This document shows positions 8,425 to 16,352 of a stretch of 43,614 nucleotides of DNA, piece after piece. Made by a program: the position numbers and the translations under genes. The stretch's first letter is position 1. Each line of letters begins with the position of its first letter. Source of the stretch: Chrysochromulina tobinii (taxonomy: Eukaryota > Haptophyta > Prymnesiales > Chrysochromulinaceae); NCBI GenBank assembly GCA_001275005.1, contig JWZX01003324.1, positions 1-43,614 of the forward strand. The letters are read 5' to 3'. A model generated the notes under the pieces. That model did not search any database and was not told where the DNA came from. It saw nothing but the letters and a program-made list of their open reading frames with translations.

Positions 8425-10779
8425 AACCGCGTCTGCCTTGTATTCGGCCGCGCTCTTGCCGCTCGTGCTCCCGTATTGAAAGCGACCAGCGGCCGCAGAG
8501 CCGTTGGAGAAACCACTCGTGTAGGCATCGGAGATGGCCTGGCCAGCGGCTGGAGAGGCCGAGGGTGAGGAGGTCTTCTTAGCGACAGGCGTCTTGTACG
8601 GATACTTTTGGGCCTGCAGATCCAGGTGACGCATGTACGCGGCGTTTGAGGCGGCCGAGAGGAGGAAGGCCCTGGTGGGCTTTGCCCATCCCGCATCACA
8701 CGCCGCACACCGAGGGTGCTTGAGAACCCACTGATGGAGCTCCGCGAGCTGCGCACGCAGCTGGTGGGCTTCTTCGGCCGCCGCGTGTGCCGCCATACGA
8801 TCGATCCCGGCATTGTCGAGCGCGCGCTGCTTCTCATCGAGCGCCGTCTCGAGCGTCTGCACCCGCGCCGAGTGTGCCTGCATCGCCCGTCGCGCATCGT
8901 TCGCGTTTACGCCGTTGAGCTCGGCGAGCGCCTCGCTCATGCGGTCGTTGGCACCGCGCGCCGCGCTCAGCTCCGTTCGAAGACCCTCCACCTCCGCCAC
9001 GGCGCCCTGATGCTTGAGACGGTACTCCTCGTACGAGCCCGTCATCTTTTGGAGCTGCTCCTTCTGGAACTGGAGCTGCTCTTGGTTGAGCTGCAGCTGG
9101 ATCTCGACGCGCGCGAGCTCGGTCGCCGCACGCGTCGCCGTCTCGGTCAGTCGTGTCGTGTCGGCTGCATGCTGCTCCTGCAGCGCCGACAGCCTCGCTT
9201 CGGCTCGCTCGATCTCGACGCCAAGCGCCGCCGCCTCCGCGCGCGCCGTGTGCCCTTCATTGCGCAGCCTCACGATCTCAACCGTCGCCTTGTCCATATC
9301 AGCCTTGAACGCAGCACTCTGTTCTTCGAGCGACTTGCGGAACCGTTGGCCCTGCTCCCGGATGAGCACATCACTCGCGTCCTTGGCTTGAGTGAGCGCC
9401 GCGGTGTGCTCGCGGGTGGTGCGCGCGGCCGCCCGCTCCATGGACGTGATGAGCTCGCGAGCGGCGTTCACCTTCTCCGTCTCGTGCTTGAGCTCGATTG
9501 CAATCTGCGCCACCTTCTCATCGGCACGCCTCTCCACGTCAGCCCGCGCACGCTCATAAGCGATCTGACGCTCTGAGAGGTCCCTCCGCAAGCGCTCAAG
9601 CTCGTCGGTCGTCGATTTGAGGCTCACCTCGAGCGTGCTCACCTTGCGCTCGTACTCGAGAAGCAGTGCGTTCCGCTCCGACATCCACTCGCGCTGCGCC
9701 GTCGTGAGCGCTTGGTCGATGGCGCTCGCCGCTCGCCGCCTCTCAGCGTCCAGCTGCAGCCGGAGGCCCGCCCGCTCCTCGGCAGCGCGCGCCTCAGCCT
9801 TGGCGACCGCCTCAGCGCGCGAGGCACGCGCCTCCTCGAGCACTTGCCGCTGCCGCTCGGCCGCGTGTCTCTCGCGCTCCTTGAGCACCTCCGTGAGCTC
9901 CGCTTGCTGTTCGAGTAGCACCTTCTCTGCCGCGGCCGCCTGCGCCTGCATCGCCCGATCAAGCTTATAGGCCGCGGCAGCCGCCTCCTCGGCCGCCGCG
10001 CTCGCAGCTGCGGCCGCTCCCTCTGCCACCTCAGCCCGGTGCTTCTCGTCCAGGCGCACTGCGCGCTCGCTCCCCAGTTCCGTACGCAGATGCTGCACCT
10101 CGGATCTCCATTTGGCGAGCTCCGCATCGGTGCGCTGCTCCGTTTGCGACTTGAGTGCTTCCGCCGATCGCGCGGCGGCCTCGGCGGCGGCCGCGCGCAT
10201 GCGCGCGCGCTCCGCCTCCGCGACCGCCTCAGCGCGCGCACGCCTCGCCGCCTCCGCGTCGGAGCGCTCGCGCCGCGCAGCCGCGAGCACCGAGTCTGCC
10301 TCGAGCTCCGCGGCGTCGGCGGCCTCGCGCTCGAGGCCCGCCTGCCACCATGCGCTCGCCGCCTCGGCCTCGGCCGCTGAAAGCGCCGCGTTCGCATCAC
10401 GCTGCGTAGCAGCGAGCGTCGCGCGCAGCCGGGCAGCCGCCGATGCAGCCCAGCGTTCCTCATCAGCCCGCTCCGCCCAGCGATCCGCGGCTGTCCGAAG
10501 GTGGTCCGCCGACGACAGCAGCTCGCTCGCGCGCATGCGCAAGCGCGACGCTTCGGGCGAGGGTGATCGCGAGGGCGAGCGCAATGGAGAGCGCGACGGC
10601 CTGTACGCCGTGTCCAATGTCTGGGCAGACGACGGAGGTGAGACCCACACGTTCGACGGCCGGTGACGAGTGTACTCAGCCGTGTGTGGCAATCCCGAGG
10701 TCTCCCTCGGCGAATAGAGACCGCGTGCCCGCGGTGGAGAGGTGGACTTGCGCGGGCTGTCCATGTCGTACGAAGACAT
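8242..10779 (-). CDS. Long coiled-coil protein of unknown function
   Basis: This is an 845-residue single-exon gene from the ATG at 10779; the frame is open to 10956 only through a GTG. The first 90 residues or so are rich in Ser, Pro and Arg (SPSRSPSPEASR), like a phospho-regulated disordered tail. From about residue 90 to 660 the protein is one long Ala/Glu/Arg-rich coiled coil with heptad-like spacing. A short block follows with PRCAACDAGWAKPTRAF and a conserved-looking YMRHLDLQAQ. The C-terminus is disordered and includes a poly-Ala run encoded by a GCC repeat. No motor, kinase or membrane segment is seen. Such proteins are often structural parts of centrosomes, basal bodies or Golgi tethers, but nothing here distinguishes these. 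Confidence 0.7.
8390..8423. repeat. (GCC)n microsatellite coding for poly-Ala
   Basis: An uninterrupted run of about eleven GCC triplets on the plus strand. On the minus strand it reads as the poly-Ala tract near the C-terminus of the coiled-coil protein. Confidence 0.9.
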
Positions 10780-11179
10780 GAGAGCTCTGAGCGCGTGCAG
10801 GTCGAGCGCGTGCAGAATGCACGCTGGGAGGGCTCTGCTCTGCTCTGACGATCGTTTCGAAACTGCGAAAAACCATGTAACAGACCGCCGCGGTGCTCGG
10901 TTTTCCGGCCCGCGGATCTCGTTTAAAAATGAATGTGGGGGATTATCGGAGTCCACATGGAATGATTGAACCTCAAAGTACCGATGCTCGATGTGAAAAA
11001 TGCGGTCCCGCTCCCGCCGCGCTCAGACGCACATCGTCGGCTGACCCGAGGACGGGGCGTCCTCCCGTTACACCGCGGAATATTCCAAACGCCGCCGCGG
11101 TGTGCGCACCGCTTGCTCGGTGACACGTGCAGTCGTGCCACTGCCACTGCCCCCATGCCCAACCTCCTCCACGGTCGAG
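10780..11179. other. Intergenic region upstream of the coiled-coil gene
   Basis: About 400 bases between the ATG of the coiled-coil gene and the stop of the Tic22-like gene, both on the minus strand. It should hold the promoter of the former and the 3' end of the latter. No TATA box, RNA gene or repeat was recognised. Parts around 10920-10985 are locally AT-richer. Confidence 0.4.
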
Positions 11180-12355
11180 TCAGCTGACGTCGGGCGCGAG
11201 GGGCGGCGGCTCCGGCGGCAGATCGTCGAGTAAGGGCGGCGGCTCGCTCTCAGGGTCAGCCTTTGCGATGACGGCCTTCTCGAGGGCCTCGGCCACCTGC
11301 TGCGCCGCCGCGTCCAGCGCGGACTCCATTTGCAACGCCGCGGCGTCGCCACTCCCTTTGCCGCTGCCGATCCCGCCAGCCGCGGCGAGCTCATCCAGCC
11401 CGCGCTGCACCACCTGGCTTGCTCGCTCGCAGCCGACGAAGCGGGCGATGGACCAGTCGGTGCCAGTCTGAGAAAAAGGCGCGAGCATTGTCCGCACGAG
11501 CAGGCGCAAGTCGAGCACCTGGAGCGCTCGAGGAGGCGGCCCAGGCTTCCCCACAGCCCTCCAAGTGAGCGTAAGCCCCTCGTGCGTGAAAAAAGCGGGG
11601 AGGACAGTTGGCGACTGAAGCTCCTCGCATAGAATCACCGGGATCTGCCAGTAACTAGGCAGCCCCGCCTTGTCGAGCTGCTGCACAAGGTGCGAGCGCA
11701 TGTCTTTCGTGAGAGCCGCCGATCCGCGGACCACAAATGGATGGTCGCCCTCGGCGTCCGCCCAGCCGACAACGAGCGCGAAGGCGTGCCCAAGCGGCAT
11801 GGCACCGAGAACGAGGTTGAGGTCGGCGCACGCTTGCTGCGCCTGCACTAGCGACCGCTGTGCCTCGTCCGGATCGATGAAGAAAGCACACACCGGCTCT
11901 GGCGACTGGGTACCATCGCTGTCGGAAAAGGTCATTGGCATGAATCGCTTCGCGCCACTCGAGGTGTGGTGGTTCATGATGGCGAACGTGGGTACAACGT
12001 CCAGTTTTGCAACGAGCTCTTGTATGCTCAGCTGCGGCACCTGTACAGCGGCTTGCGGAGCAGACCATGACGGCTTTGCCTTGGCTTTTGTGTTGGTCGA
12101 GCGTTCAGGCTGCGTGCTCCTCGGCACCGCGCGCTCCTCGGCGGCCCTGGCGACGGCAGCCGCGAGCAACAAGTCCTCGTCCTCGGCTACGAGTGAGCTT
12201 TTCGGTTTCTTGCCCATGTCTCGGCCGTCCGCGTTTCTCCTTCCACGCGCGAGGAGCGAGCGAGGACGCCCGCGGCGGCGTCGATCGATGCGGTGAAACA
12301 CGGAGATACCGGGTATGCATCTCGTTTCCGCGGCACCGAGGTCGTTTTGTATCAT
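11180..12355 (-). CDS. Tic22-like family protein
   Basis: This is a 391-residue frame from the ATG at 12355. A second in-frame ATG at 12217 would give 345 residues starting MGKKPKSS. The central part (about residues 105-300 of the long form) follows the Tic22 pattern: a VPTFAIMN strand, a CAFFIDPDEAQ segment, a GAMPLGHAF segment, then WQIPVILCEELQ and LPAFFTHEGLTLTW. Tic22 proteins act between the inner plastid envelopes as chaperones of protein import. The C-terminal 90 residues are a helical Ala/Glu region and a Pro-rich tail. Neither possible N-terminus shows a clear signal peptide, which is odd for a plastid protein, so a missed upstream exon or a different location is possible. The family call rests on pattern memory, not on an alignment. 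Confidence 0.6.
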   Translation of the reverse strand: MIQNDLGAAETRCIPGISVFHRIDRRRRGRPRSLLARGRRNADGRDMGKKPKSSLVAEDEDLLLAAAVARAAEERAVPRSTQPERSTNTKAKAKPSWSAPQAAVQVPQLSIQELVAKLDVVPTFAIMNHHTSSGAKRFMPMTFSDSDGTQSPEPVCAFFIDPDEAQRSLVQAQQACADLNLVLGAMPLGHAFALVVGWADAEGDHPFVVRGSAALTKDMRSHLVQQLDKAGLPSYWQIPVILCEELQSPTVLPAFFTHEGLTLTWRAVGKPGPPPRALQVLDLRLLVRTMLAPFSQTGTDWSIARFVGCERASQVVQRGLDELAAAGGIGSGKGSGDAAALQMESALDAAAQQVAEALEKAVIAKADPESEPPPLLDDLPPEPPPLAPDVS

Positions 12356-12466
12356 ACATGTACGAACAAAGGCGCCTCAGAACAGACATCTGAACACATT
12401 CGTGTTTTGTGAAAGTCTGTTCCTGGAACTTCCTCATTGTGCGAGCACGCTTCTCCCGCAACCGCG
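12356..12466. promoter_or_regulatory. Short divergent promoter interval
   Basis: Only 111 bases separate the outer ATG of the Tic22-like gene from the ATG of the small plastid-targeted protein, or 249 if the inner Tic22-like ATG is used. The two divergent genes must share or overlap promoter DNA. No core motif was identified. Confidence 0.4.
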
Positions 12467-12925
12467 ATGGCGCAGCTCATCCTTGTCTCAGCGAGTTTGA
12501 CCGGCTTCGTGCCCGGCTTTGTGCAGCTGCAGCGATCGTCAGCAGCAGCCCACAAATCGGTGCGGATGCAAGACATGTGGGTCCCACCGAAAGATCTTGG
12601 TCCACTGCCAGATCTCAAAGGCTTGTTTCCCAGTGACGTGCAGTTCCTTGATGTCGATGGCGAGGAGCTCACCTTTCGCAGCAACGAAAACGGTGCAACG
12701 GTGCAGTACTGGGTAAACGGCAAGGGTCGTATGCGATCCGCTTCAATCAGAGAGGTAGACGGTTCGCTACAGATCAGTGGGACCATCAAGAAGCCAGTGC
12801 CACTCTTCTCACTCATCGGATTCAACCTCGAGGATTTTGTGACAGATGTTGCCACTCCGAAGGATCCTGCAGTCATGAAACAGGCTATGGCGCTCGTCGG
12901 ACGTGCGCCGCGAGAGGTCGTTTGA
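12467..12925 (+). CDS. Small plastid-targeted protein of unknown function
   Basis: A 152-residue protein from the ATG at 12467. The frame is also open upstream from a TTG. The leader has a hydrophobic signal-peptide-like segment (MAQLILVSASLTGFVPG), then Phe, then a Ser/Ala/Arg/Lys-rich stretch ending near KSVRMQ. A signal peptide followed by Phe at +1 of a transit peptide is the known targeting signal for the stroma of red-derived complex plastids. The mature part of about 115 residues looks globular and beta-rich (LDVDGEELTFRSNENGA, VQYWVNGKGR) and ends with a helix. The family is not recognised. It is divergent from the Tic22-like gene. The DNA is less GC-rich than the neighbours. Confidence 0.7.
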   Translation: MAQLILVSASLTGFVPGFVQLQRSSAAAHKSVRMQDMWVPPKDLGPLPDLKGLFPSDVQFLDVDGEELTFRSNENGATVQYWVNGKGRMRSASIREVDGSLQISGTIKKPVPLFSLIGFNLEDFVTDVATPKDPAVMKQAMALVGRAPREVV

Positions 12926-13405
12926 CGACCGGATGTTGAAGGGAGGGGCGACGCGGCAGACCCGCAGACGAATGGTGTAGTGTGAATGAGTGCACAGCTG
13001 CATTGGATTAAGATGCCGTGCCCATATGGCTGAAGCAGAGTGCGCATCTGTAAAGTGAATGCACATAAAATGAGTACCACCCTTTTTCATAGCATCCGTA
13101 GTATATAACCTAATCCCCGAGATCTCACCGAAAACCAAGCGCCGCAACGGCGCAAGCCAACCGGATCAGCAAGCCGAAGATCCCTGCGAAGATCACGCAA
13201 GCCAAGCTAGCCGTCGTGAGCGTAGAGGCGGCACGCCCGCTCGCCCGCAGGCCCACCCCTCTTCCATTAGACAAGATCAGCCCGGCCCGCGAGCTCCGCC
13301 CTGCCTGCGCCCTGGGCCCTCCACTCTCCGCCCAGAGCGCCTGCTGTCACGAGGGCCCTAGGCTGTCCCATGGGCCGCAATCGCCCGCACAACGAGCGCA
13401 GCTGT
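12926..13405. other. Intergenic region between convergent genes
   Basis: About 480 bases holding the 3' ends of the small plastid gene and the photodecarboxylase gene. No repeat, RNA gene or convincing reading frame was seen. Confidence 0.4.
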
Positions 13406-16172
13406 TCAAGCGACCGCGACGCTGCGCCGTCGCTCGGGCGATCTCGGTGCACGGCGGCTCAGCTGTGACGATGTGGCCGCAGGGGGATGCCCTTTGCCGG
13501 CGGCGGTACCTGCAAGGCTGTGCGCGGCACCGATGAATCGGGCTGCGCGCTCGGCGATCATGTTGGTGGGGAGCGCCAGCTGCGCGCCTGGGATCCGTGG
13601 CATGACGCTTGCGTCGACCACACGCAGCCCGCGGATGCCTCGCACGCGCAATTGCTCGTCCACAACGTGCCCAAGGCAGCAGCCCCCTGAGAGGCCGTTG
13701 GCCGAGTGCAGCGTCTCTCGGATGTACGCGTCCACGGCGGCGTCGCTCTGCACGTGCGCGCCAGGGTACACCTCGTCCAGGCTCACTTCGCCCAGTGCAC
13801 CGGAGGTGGCGAGCTTGCGTGCGAGTTCGATGCCCCGAGCGAGCGTCTGGCTATCCTCCGGGCTTGCGAGGTAGTTACACTTGATCTCGGGGGCCACCGA
13901 AGGATCGGCACAGGTGATGCGCACAGTGCCAGTCGAGCGTGGCCGGCAAGCGATCACCTGCAGGGTGAAGCCGGAATGGCCGTGCTGCACGCCCTTGCCT
14001 AGGAGCTCATACGCTTTCACTCCATCGGGGGATGGGCCAATCCCAGGGACGAAGCGCAGCTGAAGGTCTGGGAGCGCCGCATCCTTGGCGGGGCCGCCTC
14101 GCCCATCGGCCGATTTCCCCACACCATCAGAGCGCACAAAGGCACCATGGTCGCAGAAGGTGGTGCACAGGACGCCGCCGCCGCGCACCGCCCACTTGTA
14201 CAGCGCCAGAGGCGAGATGATGTCGAGCCCTAGCCATCCGAGAGGCTTGATCTCTGACAAGCCGTCGCGGATGGCCGAGTTGAACCCAACGGTCACAGCC
14301 GGGTGATCCTGCAATCCAGCACCAACGGCCGGAAGGGCATGCCGTAGAGGCACACCAGCCGCTGCGAGCACAGACGGAGGGCCGATGCCTGAGAGCTGCA
14401 GCACCTGAGGCGACCCAAGCGCACCCGCGGCCAAGAGCACCTCTCCGCCCGGCGCGAGTCTGATCGTCGAGCAGCTCGTCGAGCTCGCCGTGGTCCGCTG
14501 GCCCACCCCGGCAGGCAAAGCGCCGGCGGCGCTCGCGTGTCGTGCTCCGATGGCGCCGACGGCGCGCAGTGCCGCGCGCATGGCATGCGCCGCGGGCTCG
14601 GGCAGGTCAGGGGTGCGCCCCGGATCCTGGATGGCCGTGGTTTGCATGCGCCGCTCGAGGTACTTTGAGATGGCGACCCAAACGGCCGCCGCTTCGGGAG
14701 TGGCGGGTGCCGGAAGCGTCGTGTTGGGCCAGGCACCCGAGTCCGCGTTTCCAAATAAGGAAGCACCCTCGAGGAGGCACTCCGCAACAGCCAAGAGTGC
14801 TGCATCAACGGCGGTGGCGTCGGAGGCCGAGGAGCGCGCGAGGTCAATCTGCGTCCGCGGCTCTGGATGGACCGCGTCTCGAAGCACATACTCGTGGTTG
14901 CCAATGAGCTTACGAGCGGCAGTTCCCCAGTCTTCGGCGGTGCACCCAACCTCAGCCGTGTGCCAATCGCGTACCTGATTATGGAGGCGATTCGAGACCA
15001 TCACTGACGATTGACGACCATCAGGAGGCAATCAGCGACCCATCCGTGACCATCAGGAGGCATTCAGTCAGGCCAACAGCAGGTAGCCAGCGGTGAGGCC
15101 AGTCGCGTACGATTGCTTTAGAGGACGCGACGCCATTCTGCTGATGCTCGGTGCGCTCGAGACGATTCGCCAGAGCCCGCCAGAGCGGGTCGCTCTTAGC
15201 CAGCGCATGGCGCACGTGCCTATGCGCGCTCTTCAATTTCGCCGCCCGCGACGCGATCGTGACCTCCTTCACAGTCACACCGACCGCCGCGAGCTTTGCG
15301 TCGCCCGCAGCAGCTGAGGCAGCGAGCTCTACGCGTGCGACTACATATCCCGTGAGGATCGTCACATTGGGTCGGGCTTGCGCGATCGTCAAGTACGAAT
15401 TTGCACCCGTCCATCGCGTTCCATTGCGCTGTGAGAGCTCAAAACGACCGAATCCGACGGTGGCGTCGCTCGCGCCTTCTACCGCGGTGGAGAGCGCCGA
15501 ACTCCAGTCATTGAAGCCTGTCGGCTTCGGCTTCAGATCCGGGTGGATGCAGCCACGCGTGTTGTCGCACGTGCGCAAGAAGCGCGCCGAGAGCTCATGC
15601 TGGTAGTTGGGCACCTGCACTTGCATGCCGCACGTCGCCATCGGCTCCTGTTGACGAAGCTCGATGCGATCAAACTCAGCGGCGATCTCGTCCGTCGACC
15701 ACCCATTCCCCCATCCCTCATAGTCCCGCGGCGAGCCGCGAAATGCGAGCTGCGCGTTGAGGCAACTCGAACCTCCGAGCAGCTTGCCGCGGCAGAGGAA
15801 GATTCGTCTGCCCAAGCAGCCCGGCTCAGCCACCGTCTGCCAGCACCAGTCAAAGGCAGGATTTCGAAAGAGCTTGAGAATGGCCCCACTGATGCGTATG
15901 AAAAGGTTGTTGGGCGATGATGTGCCCGGCTCGATGACAAGCACACGCTTCGACGCATCCTCTGAGAGCCTCGATGCCAATACCGACCCGGCCAGGCCGC
16001 CGCCAACTATTATGTAGTCCCACTCGCCATCCGGAATCGTGCTACATGTGCGAATTAGGCTGCGCCGGTTACGCCTGACTACGGCCACTACAAGTGCCAC
16101 CACCAGCAGCGTAAACAGGCCCAGTGCCATCAGCATTGCCGAAGCGAGCTTCGATCTCAACTTTGAGATCAT
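13406..16172 (-). CDS. FAP: Fatty acid photodecarboxylase (GMC family), two exons
   Basis: Exons are 15111-16172 and 13406-14974, with a 136-nt GT-AG intron joining in phase 0; the protein is 876 residues. FAP uses blue light and FAD to convert fatty acids to hydrocarbons plus CO2, normally in plastids. In order: a hydrophobic N-terminal anchor or signal (about residues 13-33), then FAD-binding DYIIVGGGLAGSVLASRL, GMC signature 1 (LLGGSSCLNAQ), signature 2 (GALGSPQVLQLSGIG) and the C-terminal VVDASVMPRIPG block. Compared with the Chlorella variabilis enzyme from memory, Cys432 corresponds to Cys628 (FCDHGAFVR), Arg451 to Arg661 (DLQLRFVPG), Tyr466 is kept, and His572/Asn575 correspond to His777/Asn780 (HSAN). 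These residues separate FAP from ordinary GMC oxidoreductases. Odd: about 240 residues (284-526) stand where Chlorella has under 30. Start ATG at 16172. Confidence 0.88.
14975..15110 (-). other. Intron of the photodecarboxylase gene (repeat-bearing)
   Basis: This 136-nt intron has donor GTACGC and acceptor ATAATCAG. Its first 13 bases (GTACGCGACTGGC) recur with one change as the first 13 bases of exon 2 (GTACGCGATTGGC). Internally it carries several CTGATGGTC / CTGATTGCCTC units and GTCACGGATGG, which also occurs in myosin intron 3. Confidence 0.85.
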
Positions 16173-16352
16173 TCCATTTGAACAGACGAAACTTATATTG
16201 TCGAAATTCTGAGGAGGGCGCAGCTTCCCAGTTCACTGCCCATGGGGAGGGAGCCGACTCCAGCTTGTCCGTAACCACTTTCTCAAGCTTGAGCTTCCGC
16301 GTCGTCGCTTCACGGGGTCGCGAATCCGCGCTGCGGCCGAATAGGTGGAGCC
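16173..16352. promoter_or_regulatory. Divergent promoter interval between FAP and myosin
   Basis: Both genes start within 180 bases of each other on opposite strands, so their promoters must lie here or overlap the 5' coding ends. No TATA box or known light-response element was identified. Confidence 0.45.

Noticed and set aside
8716-9576. Plus-strand open frame of 286 residues
   Set aside because: Antisense to the coiled-coil gene. Its Arg/Leu repeats mirror the Ala/Glu codons of the other strand.
13267-13536. Short open frames on both strands downstream of the photodecarboxylase stop
   Set aside because: No start context, domains or continuity. They overlap the gene's 3' end and look like GC-rich chance frames.
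14975-15110. Reading through the photodecarboxylase intron as coding
   Set aside because: The upstream frame continues only to a stop at 15021, the second frame has no ATG start, and GT-AG splicing restores VRDWHTAEV in phase 0.
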